Source: Trichaptum fuscoviolaceum (Eukaryota; Basidiomycota; Agaricomycetes; Hymenochaetales; Trichaptaceae). From it: a DNA stretch of 64,000 nucleotides. This document shows positions 35,964-46,739 of this stretch, piece by piece. The stretch lies in the NCBI GenBank assembly GCA_910574455.1, contig CAJSYZ010000007.1:4044461-4108460 (forward strand). The letters are read 5' to 3'. Position numbers and translations under genes: made by a program. A model generated the notes under the pieces. That model was not told where the DNA came from. It saw only the letters and a program-made list of their open reading frames with translations, and searched no databases. Within the stretch, counting starts at the first letter, position 1. Each line of letters starts with the position of its first letter.

Positions 35964-36793
35964 TGTCGAGATCCCAGGCCCCTTTTCTCATTTCCCGCAC
36001 TTTCCCGCCAAGGATCCCGACATGAGCAGACAATCCCGCGGGGAGAATCCCGCCATTGGATTCCCCGCGCGAAACCCCTTTCCCGACTCGCACGATCCCC
36101 CGCAAGATCCCCCGCTCACGTGACCTATCCCGCACCACCGTCCCGACCACCATGCACGCATACACACATTCATTTACGACGACCCGCCACGGCACACGTA
36201 CATTCACTTATCAACATACGCTCATTAATCCGTTAGTACCTCAAGGTGACGACCTGCAACAGTCTGGCATACCTAGTCTGGCTAGTCGCGGCCCCGGACC
36301 GGACGCTGACGTCCACGGACAGGCCGTAGCCATCTGGAGAGACGGGATAGACATGCCTAGCAGTGCGGTCGTAGCATGTATCGTTTGTAGTAGATAGGTG
36401 CGCATTGCGCAAGGACACTTAGCGTAGATTAACTATACAGTCTTTACGAAGTAGATAAATAGCTGTAGGCATCGTAAGGAGCACCCCACTTTTGACCTCT
36501 TGTGGAGTGCTTCCTTAGGTGCGATCTCTCTCTTTTCTCCTGTGTAGTTAGTTGCGCAATACTTACTTGTGGAGTGCTTCCTTAGGGATCCGCTTACTTG
36601 ACGTTCAAAGCAGTGAAGAGTCCTAGCTGGCCTTGAGAATCCCGCGACGCGCCTGGATAGAATCCCGCGCGTTTCCCGCCAGAATTCCCACGCTCGTTCC
36701 CAGTCGCGAATCCAGATTCCCGAACGCGGGTTCTTGTCGTGAATTCCAGTTTCCCGAAACTGTTTCCCGCTACAATTCCCGACGGTCGTAACA
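35964..36793 (+). repeat. 5' LTR (830 bp)
   Basis: Starts TGTCGAGATCCCAGG, ends GGTCGTAACA. Identical by eye to 41865-42694 at constant offset 5,901. Rich in TCCCGC-type motifs, with a direct repeat of 'tgtggagtgcttccttagg' near 36501 and 36570. Confidence 0.96.
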
Positions 36794-36882
36794 TTAGGTC
36801 AAAAGTCCTGGCTCACCGCCGCTCGGACTCGACACCCTCACGCTCTTTACTTCTACCCCCGCACCCGTACCGCCGACCCGCG

Positions 36883-38091
36883 ATGTCGTCCCACCAGGAA
36901 TGGGGAGGACTCGCAGACACCTTCGCTTTCCCGTCCCCTAGCTCCTCGATGGAGGAAGACAAACTCCAGCCCATCCTTGATCGCCTCGACACCCTCGAAA
37001 AGCGCTACGCCAAGCTAGTCAACGAACACAATCAGGTCCAGAACACAGTCGCCCAGCTCAAGCACGCCAACCGGGCGTTAGAAGCCCAAATCGCGAGTCA
37101 GCCCGCCTCCCCGTCTGGGGGCGGAGCAGGGCTCAAGATGAAGCTTCCCGACACCTTCGAAGGCGAACGAGCCAAGCTGGAGAACTGGATTCACCAGATT
37201 AAGCTCTACCTGTTCGGACAACATCCGGGACTAGACGAAACCCGCAAGGTCGCATTCGCTCTGATGCTACTACGGGGGCCGGCGCAAGACTGGGCACGAC
37301 CCATTCTAGATCGACTCCAGGACATCCCGACACCGCCAGAAGCCGCCAGCCTGGAGGCCCTGTTCGCCGCCCTTCGCGCCTCTTACGGGGAAATCGATGC
37401 AGACAAAGCCGCAGCCGACAAGCTGATGCGCCTACGCCAGACAGGAACGGTCGCCGAGTTTGCGTCGCAATTCCGTGCCCTCCAAGCCCTCACCGGGTGG
37501 CCCAAGGACGCAACGACGGATGTCATCTACCTCGACATGTTCCGGAAGGGACTCAAAGACCAGGTTCGCCAGCACATCGCCAGCACAGAGGCGAAGGATA
37601 TGAAATTCGATGCCTACGTCAACTGGGTTTCCGAGACGGACGAGAAGCTAAGGCTCGCACACGCCTATGGACCAGTATCAAAGCCAGCGGCTACGCCCCG
37701 AAGCAATCCCGGCACCACTAGTTCAGCTCCGCGTACGATCCCGACTGCGGGCGCAAGCTCGACGAAGGATCCCAACGCAATGGAGATTGACAGGGTGCGC
37801 CGGGAGCGCAGGAGTAAGGGACTATGCTACTACTGCGGAGAGAAAGACCATTTAGTGAGCGAATGCCCAACGCGACCGCCAACCCGAAACCTAAAGGCTA
37901 CGAAATCCACGTCCCCGTCGAGCCCCTCGCCCCCCGCGCTCCAGTCGTTCGAAGAAACGCTCAAACGTATGGCGGAACAGTACGTCCAGAATGTGCAGCA
38001 GTCCGTGCTACAGAACGCATTCGCCGCCATGACGCCCGCCGCCAAGAACGTTCACAATCCCGAAGCCCCGCCCCCAGCGGATTTTCAGTAG
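36883..38091 (+). CDS. gag: Gag polyprotein (402 residues)
   Basis: The ATG at 36883 (MSSHQEWGG) is preferred over an earlier in-frame codon inside the LTR. A coiled-coil-like stretch occupies residues 30-70 (LDRLDTLEKRYAKLVNEHNQ). The capsid-type retrotransposon Gag domain lies at about 85-270 (LENWIHQIKLYLFGQ, and GTVAEFASQFRALQAL). One CCHC zinc knuckle, CYYCGEKDHLVSEC, at about residue 315 binds the element RNA. The stop is at 38089-38091. Pol overlaps in the -1 frame, so expression would need a frameshift or reinitiation. Confidence 0.92.
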   Translation: MSSHQEWGGLADTFAFPSPSSSMEEDKLQPILDRLDTLEKRYAKLVNEHNQVQNTVAQLKHANRALEAQIASQPASPSGGGAGLKMKLPDTFEGERAKLENWIHQIKLYLFGQHPGLDETRKVAFALMLLRGPAQDWARPILDRLQDIPTPPEAASLEALFAALRASYGEIDADKAAADKLMRLRQTGTVAEFASQFRALQALTGWPKDATTDVIYLDMFRKGLKDQVRQHIASTEAKDMKFDAYVNWVSETDEKLRLAHAYGPVSKPAATPRSNPGTTSSAPRTIPTAGASSTKDPNAMEIDRVRRERRSKGLCYYCGEKDHLVSECPTRPPTRNLKATKSTSPSSPSPPALQSFEETLKRMAEQYVQNVQQSVLQNAFAAMTPAAKNVHNPEAPPPADFQ

Positions 38092-41000
38092 GGTCGTATT
38101 GCTCAGTCGCGCCCTATACGACCCAACCGCCCTTGTGGCCGAAGAACTCTCTTAATAATGGTCCCTTGTATTTAACCATCTCTACAATAGACCGTCGTCT
38201 TCGACGACATTTGAAGTTCCCGGTACAGGTTAGCGACGGAAAAACGGATGCTTTAGCCACAGTAATGTTAGACAGCGGTGCGTCGGGAACTTTCATAAAT
38301 TCCCGCTACGTTTCGCGACACGGACTCCAGACTCGGGAATTGGTAATCCCGATACTTTTGCGCAACGCGGACAATTCCCCGAACGCGATTGGACGCATCA
38401 CCAAGGAAGTAGTCCTCAACGTCGAGATGAAGGGACACTTAGAACAGTTGACCATGGCCGTCGCGGATATTGGCGACGACGATATTATCATGGGGATCGA
38501 CTGGTTGCGGCACCATAACCCAACCATTGACTGGACCAACGATGTGGTCGATCTCAACCGCTGCCCACCTCAGTGTGACAACCAGCAACGCCTGGTCCCG
38601 CTTCCCCGCCTCGCCATAGCAGAAGAAGTCGAGACCCCCTGGGGGCCCGACAGGACCCAGGCCGAATGGGAAGCTGTCCCACCAGGATTTCGGTACTCAG
38701 AAAAATATTGGGACCAGTACCACGACGCTGAATCCTACTTCGTCACGACGAACGACCACTTCGCGTACAAAATTGCCGCCTCGTACACCCACTCCCAGGC
38801 CATCGCTGAGAAGTCAGCAGTGAAGGAAGGCGAGAAAACCTTCGAGGAACTAGTTCCCCCCGAATTTCGTGAGTTTGCCGACGTTTTCTCGAAAGTTGAA
38901 TCCGAAAGGCTTCCACTACGCAAGCCGTATGATCACGCCATAGATTTAGAACCCGGGAAGGTTCCCCCGTACAGCAAAATCTATCCGTTGGCCCCGGCCG
39001 AACGCGACGCCCTTCGCGAATTCGTTGACGAAAACCTGCGCAAAGGGTACATACGACCTTCGAAATCCCCTGCAGCGGCTCCCGTCTTCTTTATCAAGAA
39101 AAAGGACGGAACCTTGCGCATGGTAGTCGATTACCGACGACTGAACGATATCACGGTCAAGAATCGATACCCGCTTCCCCTCACGATGGAACTCGTAGAC
39201 GCACTGCAAAAGGCGAAAGGTTTTCACGACGTTAGATTTGCGATGGGGCTACCACAACGTGCGACTGAAGCAAGGCGACGAGTGGAAGGCCGCATTTCGG
39301 ACTCAGGCAGGACATTTCGAACCAACGGTGATGACATTCGGGCTCACGAATGCCCCGGCGACCTTCCAGCATATGATGAACGATATCTTCAAAGATCTCA
39401 TTGGAGTATACGTGATCATCTATCTTGACGACTTGCTAATCTTTTCCGAAGATGAATCGCAGCACGAGGAACACGTACGGGAAGTCCTTAAGCGGCTGCG
39501 CGAAAACGACTTGTTCTGTAAACCCGAAAAGTGCAAATTCAAACAGACTTCCGTCGAGTATCTCGGGATGATTATTTCGCAGGGAAAGGTGGCGATGGAT
39601 CCCGCCAAGGTACAGGCGGTCCTCGACTGGCCTACCCCGAAAAAGGTGAAAGACATTCAAGCCTTCCTCGGGTTCGCGAATTTCTATCGACGCTTCATTC
39701 GGGATTTCTCGCACATCGTCAAACCGCTCACGACGCTGCTGAAGAAGGACGTTCGCTGGGCCTGGACAGAAAACCAGCAGTTCGCCTTCGACTATCTCAA
39801 GCGCATGTTCACGACCGCCCCCGTCCTGATGATGCCAGACATGTCGCGACAATTCATCGTGGAATGCGACGCCTCTGATTTCGCGACCGGCGCGGTCTTG
39901 TCCCAGGAAGGCGACGACGGGCTGATACATCCGGTCGCCTTTTTCTCGAAATCCCTCAACGATGCGGAACGCAACTACGAGATTTATGACAAGGAGCTAC
40001 TCGCGATTATTCGAGCTCTTGACGAGTGGCGACATTATCTCGAAGGTGCGAGTCATAAACTCGATATCGTGTCTGACCACAAGAATCTGCTATATTTCTC
40101 TGAATCCCGAACGCTGACGCGACGCCAAGCCCGGTGGAGTCTGTTCCTCACCCGCTTCGATTTTACGATTCGCCATCGCCCAGGGCGACTCGGGGGCAAA
40201 CCCGACGCCATGTCACGACGCGTCGATCTTCAACCCGAAGGCGAAGACAACACGGGACGGACCCTCTTGACCCCCGAAATGTTTCGACTAAAGGCAATTC
40301 GTCGGGGAATGACGCAGGTACACGGGGATCAGGCCCTCCTACGACGCATTCGTAAGTCAGATCAATATGAAGACGAACTGGTGGACGCGATCGAGCTGGT
40401 CAAGTCCAAGGCGCCTCGAGTCCTGACCAAGGAACTTGAGGACTGGAGCACCGAGGAAGGCCTCATCCTGTACCAGGGTAAGGTTTACGTCCCGAAAGAC
40501 GAGACCATTCGCCGGGATGTGGTGAAGACTTACCACGACAGTCTCCCCGCCGGACATCCTGGACGTTGGAAAACGTTTGAGATGGTAAGCCGCAACTACT
40601 GGTGGCCCGGGATGTCTAACTTCGTAGAACGATACGTTTCGGGATGCGATACCTGTGCACGCACGAAGAACCGATCCCAACGCCCGGTAGGACTCCTGCA
40701 ACCGAACGAAATCCCGCAGGGCCCCTGGCAGGCGATTTCGTGCGATTTCATCACCCAGCTCCCCCGATCTGAGGATTACGACGCAATTTTCGTGGTGGTC
40801 GACCGTCTCACCAAGCAAGCGCATTTTATCCCGACCACGTCTGATGTCGATGCACCGGAAACTGCAGAACTCTTCCTGCGACACGTCTGGAAGCTGCACG
40901 GAACCCCCCGCCAGATCATATCCGACCGCGGACCACAGTTTGTCGCGCAGTTCATGAAAGCCCTTTTTTCCCGACTCGGTATCAAGGGTACCACGTCGAC

Positions 41001-42024
41001 TGCGTATCACCCGCAGACGGATGGGCAAACCGAAAGGGTAAACCAAGAGCTGGAACAATATTTACGGGCTTTCATAGATACACGACAAGAAAACTGGGCC
41101 GGATTACTCCCGATGGCAGAGTTCGCGCACAACACGAAAGCGCACGCGGCAACACGACAATCCCCGTTCGCGCTCGTCTACGGCTACAATCCCGAATTCA
41201 CGATTGCCCCGAGCGACGGCCTGTCCACGGTCCCCGCCGCGGACGCACGACTACAGGAGCTTCAGCAGGCACAGGAAGAAGCAAGAGCGGCTTTGGAGGT
41301 TGCGGCAGAGCGCATGAAGCAGCACTACGATCAGGCCAGGAACGAGGCCCCGCAGTACGCAGTCGGGGATAAAGTATGGCTCGAGGCGACGAACGTTCGG
41401 CGACCGGGAGCGCGCAAATTATTACCGAAACGACTAGGGCCGTATAAAGTGAAGGCAAAGCTAAGTGACCTCACCTACGAACTCGAACTCCCCGCGTCGC
41501 TGAAGATTCATCCCGTATTTCACGTATCGCTGCTCTCGCCATACCACGAAGACGACATTCCCGGTCGAACGCAACCCCCGCCGCCCCCAGTCGAAGTAGA
41601 AGGAGATCTGGAATACGAGGTGGAAGAGGTACTGGACGCTAGACGGTTTAGACGGAGGTTTGAATATTTGGTACGATGGAAGGGATATTCGAGCGCGGAA
41701 GATACATGGATTCCCGCAAAGGATATGGGTAATGCAAAGGCTAAAATTCGCAGTTTCTATCGAAAACACCCGGACGCCCCTCGAGAAGTCAACGCTATCG
41801 AGCTCTGCGACCTGAGCAAGATTCAAGCTTGGCGCCCCGGAGTTGCGCCTTTGGAGGGGGGTAATGTCGAGATCCCAGGCCCCTTTTCTCATTTCCCGCA
41901 CTTTCCCGCCAAGGATCCCGACATGAGCAGACAATCCCGCGGGGAGAATCCCGCCATTGGATTCCCCGCGCGAAACCCCTTTCCCGACTCGCACGATCCC
42001 CCGCAAGATCCCCCGCTCACGTGA
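37824..42024 (+). pseudogene. pol: Pol polyprotein with a single +1 frameshift in RT
   Basis: Protease DSGASGTFI lies near 38272. RT begins near 38900. The frame breaks at 39219-39220, where one extra G separates VDALQKAK from VFTTLDLRWGY. After that the second frame is open to 42024. The RT catalytic YLDD is at 39421-39432. RNase H starts with ECDASDFATGAV near 39860. The integrase zinc-binding HHCC region is around 40550-40670, and the D,D,E core includes CDF (near 40742), SDRGPQF (near 40921) and ERVNQELE (near 41035). A chromodomain, EYLVRWKGYSSAEDTWIP, lies at about 41660-41720 and would target integration to chromatin marks. Catalytic residues are all present; only the 1-bp insertion disables it. 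Confidence 0.9.
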
Positions 42025-42694
42025 CCTATCCCGCACCACCGTCCCGACCACCATGCACGCATACACACATTCATTTACGACGACCCGCCACGGCACACGT
42101 ACATTCACTTATCAACATACGCTCATTAATCCGTTAGTACCTCAAGGTGACGACCTGCAACAGTCTGGCATACCTAGTCTGGCTAGTCGCGGCCCCGGAC
42201 CGGACGCTGACGTCCACGGACAGGCCGTAGCCATCTGGAGAGACGGGATAGACATGCCTAGCAGTGCGGTCGTAGCATGTATCGTTTGTAGTAGATAGGT
42301 GCGCATTGCGCAAGGACACTTAGCGTAGATTAACTATACAGTCTTTACGAAGTAGATAAATAGCTGTAGGCATCGTAAGGAGCACCCCACTTTTGACCTC
42401 TTGTGGAGTGCTTCCTTAGGTGCGATCTCTCTCTTTTCTCCTGTGTAGTTAGTTGCGCAATACTTACTTGTGGAGTGCTTCCTTAGGGATCCGCTTACTT
42501 GACGTTCAAAGCAGTGAAGAGTCCTAGCTGGCCTTGAGAATCCCGCGACGCGCCTGGATAGAATCCCGCGCGTTTCCCGCCAGAATTCCCACGCTCGTTC
42601 CCAGTCGCGAATCCAGATTCCCGAACGCGGGTTCTTGTCGTGAATTCCAGTTTCCCGAAACTGTTTCCCGCTACAATTCCCGACGGTCGTAACA
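41865..42694 (+). repeat. 3' LTR (830 bp)
   Basis: Same ends and length as the 5' LTR. The pol frame continues about 160 bp into it before its first stop at 42022-42024. Confidence 0.96.
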
Positions 42695-44134
42695 GCCGAG
42701 GACGGCGACTGCTCTGTGAAAAGTCGTTGCTTCCGGCGCCATACAAATTTGTTTACCTCTTCCGCCCTTTCCTAATCTGAACGCCATGATGACGCCGAAC
42801 ATGTACCACTTGATGGTACGACTAACATCGTCAGCATGTCTGACGAACTTCGTCGTGAACGACGTGTCGTTTGGGTTGGCTAAAGCAAGGTTACGCAAGA
42901 CAGAGGTACCCGGGTTAGCTACTAAGTTCAGGATACGGCTTGAGAAGTGTGAATTAGGATGCGGTTCAATTAATTGATCGAATTAGGTCTTACATTCTAA
43001 CACTTTCATGCGATGGAAAAAAGTCGGAGATTGTAGAAAGTGGAACCTCACTTGGCTGAGGTCTCGCCTCTGCCGAAACGGAAACTGCTGTACAGGAATC
43101 GACAAATCTGTTGTACAAGTATTGAGTCGGGTTGTATGGAAGTTGGAGTTGTGACTTACGGGAGGTCCATTACAGAGACGTCTTTCTCGCGCATGATTTG
43201 CAATCTATGACAAGTTTGTAAATCATTGATGCGCTTCATAAGGAAGACTTACAGGAGCTCCTTGTCCTTGGAGACTGATTTAAGCGGGAACGCTCTCGGC
43301 ACTTCTGTCTCGATGAGTTCCGAGGGGGGACTGACGGGGATGAGGTCGGGTAGGTCATCGAACGTCTCGTCGGTAGAGGTAGCGACTTTGATATCAATGG
43401 GTTCGGCGAGAACTGTGGATGGGTTAATGGGACCGGTGAAGATGGGTGAGCTGTCGATGAAGCGGACGTTAATTTCACTGAATTCGAAGTGTTAGTGAAT
43501 GAAAAAATGATTATATTGAGACACTGACTTCCAGAACTCGGCACCCGGGAGTCTGGAACCTGTCTCTTTCCGGACTTGGTCGAGCGAGGCGTCTGTTTTC
43601 GCATCTGTCGATGGGGATTCGTTTGAGTCTGACGGTGTTTGAGGGTCTCTGATTTGACTAGTTAGTTACCACAAGCTATGAAATTAGTAACAAACGTACG
43701 AAGATTGTTCTGGCGAATTCGTATACCAGTCAGAAGATTGAGAGTTGGTTGACGACCTGGCACGAGTGTAGGAATGAGACATGTACTGGATCGAGAGGAA
43801 CAGAAAGTACTTACGGAGTAGAAGTGATGTCAGTCTTCTTAGAAGCCGGTGAGGGTGAAGACTTCGGTGTAGAGAAAGATCTGCTTAGGGAACGGTGAGC
43901 TTGTCGTAACACAATGCTGAGTGCAGGTGAGGACGAACGTTGACTGTGGATTTTGGGCGGGAAAACTTTCGACTGTAGACGGTGATGAGGTAGGTGTAAC
44001 AGGGACGGCAGTGCTTAGGTATTGGGTTAGACATGACACTAGTGAACGTCGGTGGTAAAGACTTACCTGGAGTGTACTGGAAGGGAAGGTTTGAGTGAAG
44101 GCGAACGCAGGGTTCGTTTAGGAGCGCGAGCCAT
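42695..44134 (-). pseudogene. Interrupted ten-exon gene, 5' part (exons 1-8)
   Basis: ATG at 44134. Exons: 44134-44067, 43943-43815, 43756-43700, 43648-43529, 43477-43253, 43204-43160, 43084-43052, and 42938 to the insertion. Introns run 48-123 bp with GT..AG ends, and every phase fits. The N terminus is Ser/Pro/Arg-rich (MARAPKRTLRSPSLKPSLPV). The middle is acidic. Exon 8 reads NPNDTSFTTKFVRHADDVSR, then IKWYMFGVIMAFRLGKGG and FHRAVAVLG, where the element begins. No family function known to me. Without the insertion it would be an ordinary intact gene. Confidence 0.8.
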
Positions 44135-45245
44135 AGGAGAAATAGTGATGTAGGACGAGTAGATAGGGATCGCTACGGGGAATGGCTTGCTTAAATAGAT
44201 TTCAGGCTAGGTTTTTCTCCCTTGTAATTTGTACCGGCGGATAGATTAAGAGATATCGGCGTTGTTACACCGAGAGCGGTGAATGGCATGCAAGTCTTGA
44301 TCGCTTTTCGAGGCTGAACAAGAGCATCGTCCTGGAATACCGGTCGTCGGACTGTGGTGAATTTCGGTGATAGGGAAACTTATTGTCTAGACGGGCCGTA
44401 AGCAATGAGCAAGGTACCCGGTATACGATGCCCCTTTCACGTTGGATTGCGATCGAGTAGGCTGTATGTTTAGGAAACGGGGAGATGTGATGAAGCTGTT
44501 CCTGACAGAGCCGTTGTTTTTTGAGGGAATGTTAGTGTAGAGTCCAAGGAAGTGGTCTAAACTATACTTGTGTATATGACTACGTGAGGACTATGATCGG
44601 CGTTTCATCTGATGGCAACTTCGAATGTAACATGGTCTTCAAGATTTTAGCTTTGGAACTGGATTGGGAAACCCAGATGTTATTGGTGGGGATAGTTCAA
44701 ACTACGTCAGGAACCCGACGTCTGAGGCACGTCTTTGTAAAGAGTGTTAATTTTTTAGAGAGCTCGCTGACTATCCATGCTGTTCCGTTGAAGGACGCTA
44801 GGAACCCGAGGGAATTACAGTTGTAAGACAGGGGTTTCTTCGGATCTCGGTTTCTGTGCTAAGAACTTCGTCGACATGTGAAGTATTTCAAACATTGTGA
44901 GAGAAAGGAGTGTAAGTTGCGCAGATTGAAGAAGCTTGTGCGAATTGAGTTGCGTGTAGTTACGGGGCTATTGGTGATGAGAAGTGGATGGAATAGGCAC
45001 TAGACTTGTGAGTAGAGTTCGTGGTGGGGTTGCGACGTATGGCTGGGTCTGTCACTCTCGGATGTCTGACATCGGGATTAGTACCCGAGCGCTGATTGTC
45101 AGGAAAACATGTGTCTGTCATTTCGGGGTGAAATATTGAAGGAATGTGAAAAAAGGTTGGAGGGCTACGGGGGTTTGTATATGAGCTCATTGCTCCAAAA
45201 AGTTCGGGAAATTTCCGTCTGTCTTTGCTCTGTAAGTTATCGAGA
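44135..45245. other. Intergenic between two divergent genes; one doubtful frame
   Basis: Lies between the minus-strand gene starting at 44134 and the plus-strand gene starting at 45246, so it should hold both promoters. A plus-strand frame of about 80 codons at 44584-44826 (FKILALELDWETQMLLVGIV) looks protein-like but has no ATG in its first residues and no recognised family. Confidence 0.35.
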
Positions 45246-46480
45246 ATGGATAGCGACATATCAACTCATTTCGACAGTGTCCTTGGCAAGCCAGAACAAG
45301 GTAAGTGACGCCAGAGCATCATTGATACAAGCTAAGTATTGTTTTAGTCCAGCGCCTCGATGAGTTTGAGAGCTCAAGGCTCGATAACGACTCCAAGTTG
45401 CTGAACTGGGTGTCTGCGTTTACTATGTTCGATGAGAAGTATGTTATGACGGAGGATGAGGGAGGTACTTTATATATCGTGAATAGGGACGACGGGACGG
45501 AGGCTTCTTTCGCAGTCACAGGTTATCTCCGATCGTACTGGTTACCGTCGGGAAAGGGAGCAGGAAGGTGAGTAGCTATACGTACAACGTGAACTTGTCC
45601 GACTTTTTGTCTTTTCTTAGAGCTATGCGCGATGTGGGTGCGCTCAAGCAAAGTGTTGTGGTCACGGGAGCCAGTCCATGGTTTGCCACGATCGGCACTG
45701 CATGTGCAAACATTTTTGAGTGGATCGAGAGTCGCCGTCCTGAAGGGGAATTTCTTCCGTATGAGCCGCTTCGTGGAGTTGATTCGAAGTTGCCGTGTTT
45801 TGTCGCTAGTACACCTCTGCTGACGAGTGTGAGGGCCGGGACGAATGTGGAGAGTGTGCCAGCTCCGACGTATATGAAGGAGTACATCCAGGCGGTTAGT
45901 TCAGAGCGCTATGCGTATACTGCTAAGAACCAGGTTCTATACTTGGAGAGGAAGGTGGGAAAATCTGTGGAATTCACCGACCTCGATCCCAAGCTCTTCC
46001 GTCATGGACACTTAGTTGATGTGGAAGTGTGCTTCCGAGGCGTACGATTGAGGAGTGGGAAGAGGATTTTCATCAATCACTTAAGTAGTTTGAGCCTCTT
46101 GGATCGCTCAGCCAGTATCGTGAGACGTCTTTTTTCGTAATCCGAATGAAATGAAAAACTAACTCGTTGATATTAGACTTTAATGAAGGCCATGCGTGAG
46201 GAGAAGGGCAAAGTGGTCACCGGGAGACCCATGAAGCGAAAGTATTGTTTTGCTGAGAAAGGTGCGCATGCTGAGTTGTGGTACGTGAATGTCCGCTAAG
46301 TGCGTTTCAGAGCCGAGTACACTTCCAATTATTAGGCCGTCTGTCTTGAAGGAAAGGCGGACACCGGATTGGAGTGGGTCTATGCAGGAGCTATATCTTA
46401 ATGATGACCCGGAGTTATTTCAGAGGGACGGCGCTACGAGAGCCGGGGTTTCGCGTGGGGAGAACGCTATGGAACTTTAG
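45246..46480 (+). CDS. Five-exon gene, 342-residue protein of unknown function
   Basis: Exons are 45246-45300, 45348-45567, 45621-46119, 46177-46261 and 46311-46480. Introns are 47-57 bp with consensus ends, and all phases add up to 343 codons including TAG. The sequence starts MDSDISTHFDSVLGKPEQ, continues with SAFTMFDEKYVM and TGYLRSYWLPSGKGAG, then a central VVVTGASPWFATIGTACANI segment and a basic end. Exon 4 would be missed if the frame were simply read to the stop at 46140: the donor GTGAGA at 46120 restores a longer protein. This is the only plus-strand gene among the minus-strand set. Family not recognised. Confidence 0.72.
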
Positions 46481-46739
46481 AGTAGTGATATGAAAGGTTG
46501 CGAGCCGTCCGCCTGAGATCGGTCAGACTTTGGAGAGTGTCAGGGAAGGGCTGATTGTTATGTATCTACGTCGTACGGTGCATTTCGTACCTGTTTAGCC
46601 AATTTCTCATATTTGTGATGGTCGAATTAAGTCTGTGACACTAATGTATTCGAGGGGGTCAGATTATACAGGTACGTTGCTAAGCTTTGTCTGGCTGAGA
46701 CTGAGCAAGGGCTGTACATCATGTGAGGAAGTGTAGTAG

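Larger units (their letters stand above)
35964..42694 (+). mobile_element. Ty3/gypsy chromodomain LTR retrotransposon (6,731 bp)
   Basis: Two 830-bp LTRs beginning TG and ending CA enclose gag and pol in the order protease, RT, RNase H, integrase, chromodomain. That order and the chromodomain define a chromovirus. The 5-bp target duplication GCCGA flanks it at 35959-35963 and 42695-42699. A purine tract (ttggaggggggtaa) lies just before the 3' LTR. A primer-binding site is not obvious: 'tggctcacc' lies about 17 bp inside the 5' LTR end. LTRs appear identical, so insertion was recent. Confidence 0.97.

Noticed and set aside
39211..39225. Programmed +1 frameshift in pol
   Set aside because: No slippery or pausing signal is evident, and the break falls inside the RT domain, where programmed shifts are not expected; a simple insertion is the better reading.
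37824..42108. Minus-strand frames of up to 233 codons inside the gypsy element
   Set aside because: Shadows of gag and pol; the plus strand carries all conserved domains.
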